From an uncultured Rhodospirillaceae bacterium (GTDB taxonomy: Bacteria; Pseudomonadota; Alphaproteobacteria; Rhodospirillales; Magnetospirillaceae): a stretch of DNA of 64,000 nucleotides. Both the position numbers and the translations under genes were made by a program. The notes beneath the pieces were generated by a model, which had not been told where the DNA came from, did not search any database, and was given only the letters and a program-made list of their open reading frames with translations. Position 1 is the stretch's first letter; every line of letters begins with the position of its first letter. This document shows positions 50,007 to 58,465 of the stretch, piece by piece. The stretch is taken from assembly GCA_937887565.1 (NCBI GenBank), contig CALABS010000058.1, positions 60,062 through 124,061 of the forward strand, in the 5' to 3' direction.

Positions 50007-50186
50007 TCATCCGGGGGCGGCGCCGTCCGGCCCGTCCTCGATCCGGCGAACCGATTCCTCGACGGTGCGGCCGTGGTTGGTGGCCGGGTCGTGACCGTCC
50101 TTGCCGGTGACCATGTTCACCAGGCGGTGCAGAAGTGTATCCAGAGACTCGAGCGGACCGGCGTCCTTCTCGTTCGGGGTCCCCAT
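50007..50186 (-). CDS. small hypothetical protein
   Basis: 59 residues from the ATG at 50186, which has a strong ggaggggg site. A single helix (LESLDTLLHRLVNMVTG) is followed by a polar tail (NHGRTVEESVRRIEDG). No family recognised. It is on the same strand as the larger upstream gene, 64 nt after it. Short, but the ribosome site and codon use support it. Confidence 0.55.
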   Translation of the reverse strand: MGTPNEKDAGPLESLDTLLHRLVNMVTGKDGHDPATNHGRTVEESVRRIEDGPDGAAPG

Positions 50187-50250
50187 TTCCCCCTCCGAGC
50201 TGACAAGCAGGAAGCGGGCATTATACGACAGGATAGGCGGCGGCGCCACA

Positions 50251-51894
50251 TCAAACGGTTGCGAGCAGGCGGTCGCGCGGAGCCGGAACGGCCTGGGCGG
50301 GGCGCGCGATGTCCTTCATCAGCGCCGGGCCGTTGATCATGTCGCAGCCGGCGGCGACCGCGCCGGCCACGACCTTGCGGCGGCGTACTCCCCACACGAA
50401 GCAGCCCAGCCCCGCCGCCTCGGCCCGGGCCGCCAGTTCCTCCAACCGACCCAACAGATGGGCGTCGTCGGTGCGCTCGCCGTCGCCGAGGTCGGCGAGG
50501 TCGACGCCGACGAACGCCGCCCCGGCGTCGGCCGCCCTTTGGGCGCCGGGGGCCGCCAGCGGCACCCGCAGCAGCACCGCCCGGCACAGCCGGCGCAGCT
50601 CGCTGACGGCGGTGGCGAGATCCTTTCCGGCGGCATCGGGCGGCACCCCGAACAGCTCGATCACCAGCCGTGCGGCGCGGGCGTCGGCGGTGGCGTCGGC
50701 CATGGGGGCCAGCAGCTCCCGGCGGCGGCCGGAATAGACGGTGTCCCAATGGACCGGCACGATCGCCAGCGACCCAAGTCCCGCCTTCTCGGCGGCGCAG
50801 AATGCCCGCATGGCGCGGCCGATCAGGAAGTTGTCCAGCTTCTGCGAGGTGGCGTTGCCGCCGGTATAGGCGTGGCTGCCCTCCAGTGCCGGCCGGTCGG
50901 GATGGTCGATGCGCTGGATGTGGGCGCGGAAGGCGCCGATGGTCTGGTTGCCGGCCATCCAGGTGGGCCGCCACAACAGCGACAGGCGCACCTCGGCCGG
51001 CAGCGGCCGGGGGCCGTCCACCAGCGCGTCGGCCCCCCATCCCTTGTCGATCACCAACGGCTTCCATTCGGGGCCGGGGCGGCCGCGGTGGTCGAGGGGA
51101 ACCAGGCCGGTGGGGGCGGCGATGGGGGGGCGGGCGGACGCCGCCTGCGGGCGCGGCGGCGGCGGCGACGACGGCCGGAGGTGGGCGCGGATCTGGTCGG
51201 GGGACGGGTCGGTCTTCGGCGGCGGTGGGCCGGGACGCATATGGGCGCGGATCTGGTCGGGGGTGGGGGCCGACAGCTTCTGTTTCATCCACGACCGCAT
51301 GGACTCGTCGCCGCCGCCGTCGTCGTGGGCGATGGCGACCATGGCCCGCATCTCGTTGACCGCCGCCGCGATGGCGCCGGGGTTGATGGTGCCGTCGGGC
51401 CCGACCGCCCCCGCCAGATGGACCTCGGCGGCCAGCGCCAGCGGCCGGTCCGAGCCCAACACCTTGTCTCCGACCAGCCGGGTGCCGAGATCCTTGGCGA
51501 TGTCGAGCGCGCGGCGCCGTCCCTCGGCGTGCGAGCAGGTGCGGAACAGCAGCGCGAAGACGTCCTGGCCCTGACGGCCATAGACGTTGCCGGGGCCGAT
51601 ATGCAACTGGATGACGCCTTCGGCGATCATCATCACCTTGTCGGCGATGTGGCCCCATTTGTCGCCCACCGCCTCGCGGAATTCGACCAGCGAGACGATC
51701 TGCAGGCGCGTGCTGTAGCGGCCGTCGTCCTCCTGCAGCATCTGCTGGACGGCGAGACGGAAGGAGTCGTCGGTCAAGTCGGCCGGTGGCGGCTTCGTGG
51801 CCGGTGCCGGTGCCGGCGCCTTGTCAGCCGGGCCGCGCCGGACCAGGCCGACGAGGCGGGACAACAGGCCACTTCTCGGCCCCATCCTGCTCAT
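50251..51894 (-). CDS. hypothetical protein with degenerate GGDEF/EAL-like regions
   Basis: 547 residues, soluble. The N-terminal part (LQIVSLVEFREAVGDKWGHIADK through YGRQGQDVFALLF) follows the outline of a GGDEF domain but lacks the GG(D/E)EF site. A Pro-rich linker holds two copies of a TPDQIRAHMRP-type unit (residues about 210-245). The C-terminal 270 residues look like an EAL-type TIM barrel (LAIVPVHWDTVYS, then FVGVDLADLG, then GCDMINGPAL) without the EAL motif or its metal ligands. It is probably a catalytically dead c-di-GMP-fold protein, perhaps a sensor; the call rests on pattern only. Confidence 0.6.
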   Translation of the reverse strand: MSRMGPRSGLLSRLVGLVRRGPADKAPAPAPATKPPPADLTDDSFRLAVQQMLQEDDGRYSTRLQIVSLVEFREAVGDKWGHIADKVMMIAEGVIQLHIGPGNVYGRQGQDVFALLFRTCSHAEGRRRALDIAKDLGTRLVGDKVLGSDRPLALAAEVHLAGAVGPDGTINPGAIAAAVNEMRAMVAIAHDDGGGDESMRSWMKQKLSAPTPDQIRAHMRPGPPPPKTDPSPDQIRAHLRPSSPPPPRPQAASARPPIAAPTGLVPLDHRGRPGPEWKPLVIDKGWGADALVDGPRPLPAEVRLSLLWRPTWMAGNQTIGAFRAHIQRIDHPDRPALEGSHAYTGGNATSQKLDNFLIGRAMRAFCAAEKAGLGSLAIVPVHWDTVYSGRRRELLAPMADATADARAARLVIELFGVPPDAAGKDLATAVSELRRLCRAVLLRVPLAAPGAQRAADAGAAFVGVDLADLGDGERTDDAHLLGRLEELAARAEAAGLGCFVWGVRRRKVVAGAVAAGCDMINGPALMKDIARPAQAVPAPRDRLLATV

Positions 51895-51954
51895 GGTGCG
51901 CTTCTCCGCGTGTCATGGCGGCAGGATAAGGCCGCCCGCGCGGATGGGCAACCG

Positions 51955-52485
51955 TCAGCCCAGCTCGGCCCGGTACTGGGCGGCCAGCGCCACGTAGTTG
52001 GCGGCCGACTGGGCGAAGAACGCGACCTCGTCGGGACGCAGGTCGCGCATGGGCTTGGCCGGGCTGCCGGCCCACAGTTCGCCCTTGCGGACGCGCTTGC
52101 CGGGGGTGACCACGGCGCCGGCCGCCACCATGGCCCCCGATTCCACCACCACGCCGTCCATCACCGTGGCGCCCATGCCGATGAAGCAATCGTCCTCCAG
52201 CGTGCAGGCATGGAGGATGGCGCCGTGGCCGATGGTGATGCCCGAGCCGATATAGGTGCCGAACCGGCCGCCGGTCACGTGGACGACGGTGCCGTCCTGG
52301 ATGTTGGTGCGCGCGCCGATGCGGATCTCGTGGACGTCGCCCCGCACGGTGCAGTTGAACCACACGCTCGACTGGGCGCCGATCGCCACGTCGCCGATCA
52401 CCACCGCCCCGGGGGCGATGAAGGCGTCGGCGGCGATGTCGGGCAGGCGGCCCTTGTTGGGCAGGATGATGGGGGCGGCGGCCAT
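51955..52485 (-). CDS. gamma-carbonic anhydrase family protein
   Basis: 176 residues forming a left-handed beta helix of hexapeptide repeats (DAFIAPGAVVIGDVAIGAQ, then TVVHVTGGRFG, then IGHGAILHACTL), with the His residues that bind metal in gamma-class carbonic anhydrases (H in VVHV, IGHG and LHAC). C-terminal helix from residue 150. Members such as YrdA/CaiE often show no measured activity, so enzyme function is uncertain. It starts 9 nt after the argC stop; the two form an operon. Confidence 0.87.
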   Translation of the reverse strand: MAAAPIILPNKGRLPDIAADAFIAPGAVVIGDVAIGAQSSVWFNCTVRGDVHEIRIGARTNIQDGTVVHVTGGRFGTYIGSGITIGHGAILHACTLEDDCFIGMGATVMDGVVVESGAMVAAGAVVTPGKRVRKGELWAGSPAKPMRDLRPDEVAFFAQSAANYVALAAQYRAELG

Positions 52486-52494
52486 GGTGGCTCC

Positions 52495-53535
52495 TTACGG
52501 GAACAGCGGCTGCTGGTCGATGGCGGTGGTCTCCGGCAGCCCGAACATCAGGTTCATGTTCTGGATCGCCTGCCCCGAGGCGCCCTTGACCAGGTTGTCG
52601 ATCACCGAGCAGATGATGGCGCGTCCCTCGACCCGGTCGTCGAACACGTTCATGAAGCAGAAGTTCGAGCCCCGCACGTGACGGGTGGCGGGAACCACGC
52701 CCTCGGGCAGCACCTTGGCGAAGGGCTCGCCGGCGAAGCGCTTGGCCAGCACCTGGCGCAAATCGGCGGCCTTGTGGCGGCCCCGCAGCTTGACATAGAT
52801 GGTCGACAGCATGCCCCGGTTCATGGGCATCAGATGGGGCGTGAAGTTGACCACCACCGGCTTGCCGGCGGCGCGCGACAGCTCCTGCTCGATCTCGGGG
52901 GCGTGGCGGTGGCCGGCGATGCCGTAGGCGTGGATGCCCTCGGCGACCTCGCAATAGAGGTTGGCCTCCTTGGCCGAGCGGCCGGCCCCCGAGACGCCCG
53001 ACTTGGCGTCGATGATGATGTCCTCGGCCAGGATCGCGCCGGCGTCCAGCAGCGGAACCAGCGGCAACTGCACCGAGGTGGGATAGCAGCCGGGATTGGC
53101 CACCAGCCGCGCCGACTTGACTTTGTCGCGGGCCAGCTCGGTCAGCCCGTAGACCGCTTCCTTCTGCAGCGCCGGCGCCTTGTGCTCGTGGCCGTACCAC
53201 TGGGCGTAGAGCGCCAGTTCGGCGAGGCGGAAGTCGGCCGACAGGTCGACGGTCTTCACGTGCCGGGGCAGGCCGGCGATGACCTCCTGGGTGGTGCCGT
53301 GGGGCAGGGCGCAGAACACCGCGTCGATGCCGCCGAAATCCACCTGGTCGATGGACACCAGGCCGGGCAGGTCCAGCGCCGCCAGATGCGGGAACACCCC
53401 GGCCATGGGCATGCCGGCCTTGCGGTCGCCGGTCAGGGCCGCGATGCGGAAATTGGGATGCCGCGCCAGCAGGCGCACCAACTCGGCGCCGGTGTAGCCG
53501 CTGGCCCCCAGGATCGCGACCTTGATGTCCTTCAT
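52495..53535 (-). CDS. argC: N-acetyl-gamma-glutamyl-phosphate reductase
   Basis: 346 residues. It catalyses the NADPH-dependent reduction of N-acetylglutamyl phosphate, the third step of arginine synthesis. The Rossmann start VAILGASGYTGAELVRLL, the active-site Cys C150 in VANPGCYPTS and the GHRHAPEIEQE segment are diagnostic. Length is normal. I chose the ATG at 53535; a TTG at 53544 is in frame but touches the ribosome site. Confidence 0.95.
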   Translation of the reverse strand: MKDIKVAILGASGYTGAELVRLLARHPNFRIAALTGDRKAGMPMAGVFPHLAALDLPGLVSIDQVDFGGIDAVFCALPHGTTQEVIAGLPRHVKTVDLSADFRLAELALYAQWYGHEHKAPALQKEAVYGLTELARDKVKSARLVANPGCYPTSVQLPLVPLLDAGAILAEDIIIDAKSGVSGAGRSAKEANLYCEVAEGIHAYGIAGHRHAPEIEQELSRAAGKPVVVNFTPHLMPMNRGMLSTIYVKLRGRHKAADLRQVLAKRFAGEPFAKVLPEGVVPATRHVRGSNFCFMNVFDDRVEGRAIICSVIDNLVKGASGQAIQNMNLMFGLPETTAIDQQPLFP

Positions 53536-53618
53536 GGCAGTCAACTCCGCTGGACGAAAAAGCGGAGCGGACGATAGCAGGAGGCCGGGCGGGGGGCAAC
53601 GCCGCCGCCCGGACGTGC

Positions 53619-53903
53619 TCAGCGGGGGGATTCGCCCCCGGCGGGCTTGTCCTCGCCGACCTTCGGCAGGGTCTCGGTCTGGCCGCGCACGGCATAGGGC
53701 ACGTTCTCACCCTCGGGGACCGGGGGCAACTGCTTGACGGTGGCGGGCTTGACGTACTGGTCCCTGAACGGGACCGGCGGCGAATCGGACGCGCGCGGCG
53801 ACGACGGCATGTCCCAGCCCGGCGGCTGGCCGGGGGCGGGATGGTCGGGGCCGCAGGCGGCCAGCGCCAGGCAGGCGGCAAAGACGGGCGGGGCGAGGTT
53901 CAT
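53619..53903 (-). CDS. small lipoprotein
   Basis: 94 residues from the ATG at 53903. A lipoprotein signal ends in LALAAC (lipobox), followed by a Pro-rich, probably unfolded chain. It follows the 53915 gene by 11 nt on the same strand and is likely the last gene of the LpoB-type operon. No family recognised. Confidence 0.65.
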   Translation of the reverse strand: MNLAPPVFAACLALAACGPDHPAPGQPPGWDMPSSPRASDSPPVPFRDQYVKPATVKQLPPVPEGENVPYAVRGQTETLPKVGEDKPAGGESPR

Positions 53904-53914
53904 GGCCGAAGCTC

Positions 53915-54847
53915 CTATTTCCACTGCTTCATCAGGCCGCTCATGGTGTTGAGCGCCAGGTCGTTGGCGATGCGCTCCAGTTTCGGCGGCTTGCGGCGCC
54001 TGACGAAACCCGCGCCCTCGCCGGTGGCGCGGAACTTGTCCTCGCCGGCGGGCCCGAAGCTCTCGTCGTCCTCGGCCTGGTCGTCGGGGTCGACGAAGCC
54101 GGTGTTGGTGGCGAGAACCTCCTTGGGTTTCTTCCAGCTCTTGAGGCCCTTGGAATTGACGTAGGCGACGATACGGGCGGTCTTGACCTCCAGGATGCGG
54201 GCGCGCAGTTCATAGCCGGTGGTCGAGCGCCAATTGGCGGCCACCAGAATTTCCATCAGATAGTCGGCCTTGCCCTGCAGCGCCCGCATCTCGACGATGC
54301 GCTCGCCGGTTCCCTCCATGTCGGCGCCGGTCAGGCGCATCATGGCGGTGCGGTCGACGATCTGGGCGCCGGCGTCCAGGAACGGGGCCAGGAAGCCGTC
54401 CTGGAATTCCCACTCGAAGCTTTCACCGGCCTCGACCCGGCGCTGGTCCTGGACCCGGCGCTGGATTTCCATGGAGCTTTGGCTGCTGCCCGACTGGTTG
54501 AGGGTAATCTCGCCGCTCATGGTCGAACTGGAGCTTTCGGAGGCGACCATGCGGGCCGGCGAGTACCACTCGTTCAGGGCCTCGGACAGCTGGCGGTTCC
54601 AGTACAGCGCCAGCCGGGGGCTGCCGTTGCGCTGGTAGGCCGAGGCGAAGTTGGCGACGAGCGCCGAAGCCTCGGCCACCTTGCCGGCGTCGTCGGGGCG
54701 GGGCTCGCGCTTCATCACCTCGCCGTCGCGCTGCACGGCGGCGGCGGGGGGCGGCTCGTAGGCGGGTACGCCGCCGCCGGCCGTCTGGGCGAAGGCCGGC
54801 GGCGACGCCGCCAGCACGACGCAGAGGCAAAGGGGAAGGCGCATCAC
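53915..54847 (-). CDS. exported hypothetical protein in the LpoB-type operon
   Basis: 310 residues with a signal peptide (LPLCLCVVLAASPPAFAQ). After a Pro-rich stretch comes a long domain containing QIVDRTAMMRLTGADMEGTG, YLMEILVAANWRSTTGYELR and ILEVKTARIVAYVNS, a pattern like the periplasmic CsgG/LpoB-type fold, and a basic region (FVRRRKPPKLERIAND). It overlaps the YcfL-like gene by 4 nt. It is probably part of an envelope complex with the lipoproteins encoded upstream; the function is unknown. Confidence 0.65.
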   Translation of the reverse strand: MMRLPLCLCVVLAASPPAFAQTAGGGVPAYEPPPAAAVQRDGEVMKREPRPDDAGKVAEASALVANFASAYQRNGSPRLALYWNRQLSEALNEWYSPARMVASESSSSTMSGEITLNQSGSSQSSMEIQRRVQDQRRVEAGESFEWEFQDGFLAPFLDAGAQIVDRTAMMRLTGADMEGTGERIVEMRALQGKADYLMEILVAANWRSTTGYELRARILEVKTARIVAYVNSKGLKSWKKPKEVLATNTGFVDPDDQAEDDESFGPAGEDKFRATGEGAGFVRRRKPPKLERIANDLALNTMSGLMKQWK

Positions 54848-55326
54848 CGGGTCTCCCGCAGTTCGACCATGTAGAAGTTGACGTTCTTCGCCCCGATCGA
54901 GCTTTCCCGGTAGGTGTTCGAACTGCGTGCCGGCATGGCGAAGCGCTTCCAGGCACTGACCGGCTCCGAGGCGGTGTGGGCGCCGTCGTAGAACTGAGTG
55001 CGCGCCTCGACGTTCAACGGATGGTCGGTGCAGTTGACGATCTGCGTCACCACCTCGACGGTGCCGGTGGGGGTGCGCCGGGCGGTGACCTGGCGGGGAA
55101 ACACCTTCTGGATGATGGCATGGTCGACGACGCTGACCGAGTTCAGCGGCATTTCCATCAACGGCGACGGCGCGTCGGGGGCGGCGGCGGGAAGCGCCAC
55201 CAGCGTCCGCGAGGCGTTGATGCCGGCCATGTTGCAGATGGGGGCGGGCTCCTGCACCTGGGCGCAGCCGGCCAGGGCGGCGACGAGGCCGGTGGCGCCG
55301 GCGATGGCGATGACAGTCTTCCTCAT
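54844..55326 (-). CDS. YcfL-like lipoprotein
   Basis: 160 residues from the ATG at 55326. Signal with lipobox LAALAGC, then a beta-sandwich domain: MEMPLNSVSVVDHAIIQKV, VEVVTQIVNCTDHPLNVEARTQFYD and FAMPARSSNTYRESS match the YcfL (DUF1425) family. In enterobacteria ycfL sits next to lpoB, as here. The role is unknown but tied to peptidoglycan-synthesis lipoproteins by context. Confidence 0.78.
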   Translation of the reverse strand: MRKTVIAIAGATGLVAALAGCAQVQEPAPICNMAGINASRTLVALPAAAPDAPSPLMEMPLNSVSVVDHAIIQKVFPRQVTARRTPTGTVEVVTQIVNCTDHPLNVEARTQFYDGAHTASEPVSAWKRFAMPARSSNTYRESSIGAKNVNFYMVELRETR

Positions 55327-55345
55327 GGTCCTCGTCTCCACGAAA

Positions 55346-56692
55346 TCAGGTTTCGGGCTTGGCTTCCGCCTTCGCCGGCGTCTCGGTCGGCCGTGGCGGT
55401 AGGTTGATGGGGGCATGCATGGTCTCGGGCGGAGCGCTGTTTGGGGCGCGCGGCCAGCCGGGCATCGCGTCTTGGCCGCGGACCCAGGCCAGGCCACAGG
55501 CGCCGGCGCGGGTGATCGCGACCTCCTTGGACCGGAGCACGGTGCCGTCCTCGGCCAGGAACTCGACGGTCACGGCGCGGGTGTTCGCGGGCAGGCTGAC
55601 GGGCAGTCCGTGCACGCGGTCGGGCAAGTTGTCCCAGTAGCGGATGTCGGCATCGGGCTCGGTGGCCTCGGCGGCGGCCTTGGCCACCAACCCCACCAGC
55701 AGCATCACGCCGGCGGCGGCGGCGGCATTCTGCCGTTGCTCGCGGTCGCGGGCGTTGGCGGAATAACTGGCCGCCACCACCGCTCCGGCCAGGGCGGCGT
55801 CGCCGACCGTGCCGGCGGCGGCCTTGAACTGGGCCTTGCCGGCGAGGATGGTGTCGAACTCGCGGCCCCCCCGGGTGGCGGCCTGGCGATAAACGTCCTC
55901 GAGCCGGACGAGGTCGGCGGTTCGCCGCCCCAGGCGCACCCGCGCGGCCTCGGTGGCGCTTGAGCGGAGGAACCTGAGATGGCGGGGCTTGGTCGAGTTG
56001 GGGTCGCTGGCCGCGACCTTCACGGGCGCCGAGCCCGTCTCGACCAGTAGCAGGGTGTCGTCCTCGGGCCGGGGCAGCGGGAAGGTCTCGTCGATGGCCC
56101 GGAACTCCTTGAAGTCCTCGTCGGCGGTGGCGGCGTTGCCCCGGCACCGCGACGCCCAGCCCTGGAGATAGGCCAGCAGGCCGAAATCGGCGCGGTATTG
56201 ATCCTCGTCGGCGAAGGAGTCCTGGATCCAGCCGCCCTTGAAGCTGGCGCGGGCGTTGTCGTAGTCGCCGGCCCTCAGATAGAGCAAGCCACGATAATAG
56301 TAGGCCATGGCCCGCTCGTAGGGCTCGCCCTTGAAGTCCTTGGCGGCCTCGTTGACGAACAGCGAACGCGCCTTGGCGGCGTGCTCGTTGTCGGCGTAGA
56401 TGGTCTCGATATTGGCCAGGGCGTCGTCGAGCAGGTCGGCGGCCAGCCCCTCCTCGCCCATCTCCAGGGCCGCCAGGCCGATGCGCATGTCGTTGAGGAC
56501 GTCGTTGCGCTTGCCCTGGGCCAGCTTGATGTAAAGGTGCCGCTTCAGGGGCTCGGGCTTGCCGTCCAGGTAGGCGAGGGCGACCTCGGGCTTGATCTCG
56601 GCCTCCTGCTCCCGCGTGGTCTGGCAGGCGGCCAGCATGGCGGCCAGCGCCACGGTGGCCGTCAGCCTCGCCGTCCTGTCGCCGCGGCCCAT
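55346..56692 (-). CDS. COG3014 family lipoprotein
   Basis: 448 residues from the ATG at 56692 (ggagg about 9 nt upstream; a GTG at 56707 is also open). Lipobox AAMLAAC. The middle has TPR-like helices (EPYERAMAYYYRGLLYLRAGDYDNARASF), and the end has a membrane-like Ala/Gly stretch (DAALAGAVVAASY, AAAAGVMLLVGLVAKAA). It follows the outline of the COG3014 lipoproteins that travel with lpoB and ycfL. It is probably an outer-membrane-anchored scaffold. Confidence 0.75.
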   Translation of the reverse strand: MGRGDRTARLTATVALAAMLAACQTTREQEAEIKPEVALAYLDGKPEPLKRHLYIKLAQGKRNDVLNDMRIGLAALEMGEEGLAADLLDDALANIETIYADNEHAAKARSLFVNEAAKDFKGEPYERAMAYYYRGLLYLRAGDYDNARASFKGGWIQDSFADEDQYRADFGLLAYLQGWASRCRGNAATADEDFKEFRAIDETFPLPRPEDDTLLLVETGSAPVKVAASDPNSTKPRHLRFLRSSATEAARVRLGRRTADLVRLEDVYRQAATRGGREFDTILAGKAQFKAAAGTVGDAALAGAVVAASYSANARDREQRQNAAAAAGVMLLVGLVAKAAAEATEPDADIRYWDNLPDRVHGLPVSLPANTRAVTVEFLAEDGTVLRSKEVAITRAGACGLAWVRGQDAMPGWPRAPNSAPPETMHAPINLPPRPTETPAKAEAKPET

Positions 56693-56714
56693 GGCCGTCG
56701 CCTCCACGCCCGGG

Positions 56715-57335
56715 TCAGCGGTAGATGACGTCGTCGGCGGCGGCCTTCGAGAACTCGTAGATGCCGCTCCACACGATCTCGCCGCTTTCCAGATCGGCCA
56801 TCTCGAACACGATCTGGGTGTAGCGCTGCACCAGCCCGGTCTTGGCGTCGCGGGCGTCCAACGAGGTGATGCGGCCGCCCAGGCGGTAGTCGCCGCCCTT
56901 CTGGGCCACGGCGGCGGGGTTGGCGCCCTTGTCGACCACGCCCTTGCGCTTAAGGTTGCGCTCGGCCTGGACCATGTCGGCGTAGTGGCGGCCGACGAAG
57001 TTCATGCGCCCCTGCGACGCCCGCTGCAGGCCGACGCGCAGGCGGTCGGTGATGGAGTTGCGGTTGAGGCGCGACGCGCTCTCGTTGACGAAGTACTCGC
57101 CGTCGATGATCACGTTGGGCGGCGGCGAGGCGTTGGCGAGGCGCGGCTCGGTCAGCATGTCGCGCATCATCTGGTCGGTCATGCCGACGATGTCCTGGCT
57201 CTCGATGCCGACGCCGCGCACCGCGCCCAGCGAGCCGGGGTCCTGATAGGTGGTCGGCGTGCCGGCCTCGTTCTGGACGGTCTGGCAGGCGGACAGGGCC
57301 AGCGCGGCGGCCGCGACGGTCATCAGGCGACGCAT
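56715..57335 (-). CDS. LpoB-like penicillin-binding protein activator lipoprotein
   Basis: 206 residues from the ATG at 57335. Lipobox LALSAC, a linker, then the LpoB fold: MTDQMMRDML, PNVIIDGEYFVNESASRLNRNSITDRLRVGLQRAS, GGDYRLGGRITSLDARDAKTG and YTQIVFEMADLESGEIVWSG. In E. coli, LpoB reaches from the outer membrane to activate PBP1b; here it heads an operon with COG3014, YcfL, an exported protein and a small lipoprotein. Note that the linker before the globular domain is short. Confidence 0.82.
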   Translation of the reverse strand: MRRLMTVAAAALALSACQTVQNEAGTPTTYQDPGSLGAVRGVGIESQDIVGMTDQMMRDMLTEPRLANASPPPNVIIDGEYFVNESASRLNRNSITDRLRVGLQRASQGRMNFVGRHYADMVQAERNLKRKGVVDKGANPAAVAQKGGDYRLGGRITSLDARDAKTGLVQRYTQIVFEMADLESGEIVWSGIYEFSKAAADDVIYR

Positions 57336-57472
57336 GAAGGTCAACTCCCCCGGTTCGATCTCGATGGCGGCCCGCCCCGCCCGCGCGTTGCGGACGATCG
57401 GCCGGACCGTTTCGTAACCGACGATAATCGACGCCGCGCGATTTTGCACGGGGGGAAATCACGGAGTGTGCG

Positions 57473-57565
57473 CTATCGGCCGCCGATCTTCAGCTTGATC
57501 TGACCGCGCACGTCCAGCCCGTCCACATCCTTCTCGGCGAGCAGGAACAGGCCCTTGCTGGGCAA
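57473..57565 (-). pseudogene. 3' fragment of a truncated chromosomal gene
   Basis: On the minus strand an open frame ends in LFLLAEKDVDGLDVRGQIKL and a stop at 57473, which reads like the C-terminal strand-rich end of a real protein. Upstream (to the right), similarity to any gene is lost near 57,565, where integrase-derived sequence begins. Probably a gene cut by the mobile region. Confidence 0.45.
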
Positions 57566-57579
57566 GGTGCTGGCGGTGG

Positions 57580-57742
57580 CGGAAGCTGCCAACCCCATGG
57601 CGGCGGCCCTGATCAGGTTCTACGACAAGACCGGGGTTAGGATGCGGGAGGGGTCGAGCCTGGAATGGCCCCAGGTCGACATGGCCGCCAAGCGCATCAC
57701 GCTGCTGCGGACCAAGACCAGTCGGCCTGCTACAGTGTGTAG
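57580..57742 (+). pseudogene. internally deleted tyrosine-integrase remnant (A)
   Basis: Encodes ALIRFYDKTGVRMREGSSLE and MAAKRITLLRTKTSRP, the box I region of a tyrosine recombinase, then jumps near 57725 to GCC TGC TAC AGT GTG TAG (ACYSV stop). That ending corresponds to the ACYNSELTQ stop of the second remnant at 62429-62536, so the part between has been deleted. No active enzyme is possible. Confidence 0.65.
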
Positions 57743-57933
57743 CACAGTGAGATCAGGACGGAAGCGCCAACTAACCACCTGATCTTTCTGGTTTTAAACC
57801 TCTTACGAGGCCGTGTGCTGGGACACTGTCCCAGCACACTTTCCACCCAAAACCAACGGTTCATATACGGTTGCAGCCCGAGGAACCGTCAGCAGGAGGA
57901 TAGAAAAAATGAACCAAATCAAATAGTTGGCGG
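57743..57933 (+). repeat. post-integrase stem-loop module, left copy
   Basis: Diverged copy of 62537-62722. It contains a hairpin (57813-57839, GTGTGCTGGGA / TCCCAGCACAC), a second stem (57856-57889, ACGGTTC / GAACCGT) whose loop keeps GGTTGCAGCCCG, an aggagg site and a tiny ORF ATG AAC CAA ATC AAA TAG (57909-57926), then TTGGCGG. Confidence 0.65.
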
Positions 57934-57972
57934 GGCGCTGGTGGCTGACGGCGAACCTTCTCTCTTGGGAAA

Positions 57973-58320
57973 TCAATGAGATGGCGTACTGCTGAAGGCC
58001 GATTTCAGCGCCTTTTCCAGCGGGTCGAGGTCGTCTTGGACCACATCCCAGATACGCCGCGTGTTGGTGCGGAAATATTCATGCACGATGCGGTCGCGGA
58101 TACCGGCGATGGCCCGCCAAGGGATTTCCGGATGGGCGGCTTTGAAGTCCGGGTCGATGGCCTTGACTGCTTCGCCGATCACGCCGATCGAGTACAGAAC
58201 CGAGCGGATGACGACGGGATTTTTCTCGAACGTGGCCAAATCCATGTCCATGGTGTCGGCGCGGATATCGGCAATCGCAGCCAGAATGTCGCCGATCCGA
58301 TCCCGATGCCCGCGCGGCAT
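57973..58320 (-). CDS. hepT: HepT-like ribonuclease toxin (DUF86), apparently orphan
   Basis: 115 residues from the ATG at 58320. The HEPN core is complete: helix 1-2 region GDILAAIADIRADT, the middle SIGVIGEAVKAI, and the catalytic RX4HXY motif RDRIVHEY near residue 77. HepT is normally neutralised by the MntA nucleotidyltransferase encoded just upstream; here only the last codons of a possible mntA remain before a transposon end, so the toxin seems to lack its antitoxin. It may be silent for want of a promoter, or kept in check from elsewhere. Confidence 0.78.
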   Translation of the reverse strand: MPRGHRDRIGDILAAIADIRADTMDMDLATFEKNPVVIRSVLYSIGVIGEAVKAIDPDFKAAHPEIPWRAIAGIRDRIVHEYFRTNTRRIWDVVQDDLDPLEKALKSAFSSTPSH

Positions 58321-58373
58321 CAGAACACCCGGACTTGATCTTGCTCGAAGGCTGCCCGCACGGCCGGACGGAA
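58320..58373 (-). pseudogene. possible mntA (antitoxin) 3' remnant
   Basis: Eighteen codons (PFRPAVRAAFEQDQVRVF and stop) overlap the hepT start as TGATG, the usual MntA-HepT junction. The ending resembles the MNT-domain C terminus (pattern LPxxFRxxVLxEAxxV). Everything upstream is replaced by the inverted repeat of the IS1595-type transposon. The match is short, so the call is tentative. Confidence 0.4.
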
Positions 58374-58389
58374 CGGCATTATGTAGCAA
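58374..58389 (+). repeat. left terminal inverted repeat of the IS1595-type transposon
   Basis: CGGCATTATGTAGCAA, matched by the complement at 62413-62428; a CACC follows three bases inward at both ends. Confidence 0.8.
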
Positions 58390-58465
58390 TCACACCCGCC
58401 TGACGCTATCCGCCCTACCCGTGGGCCGGTAGGTTCCTGCCTACCAACTGCGGATGGAGATAGTG

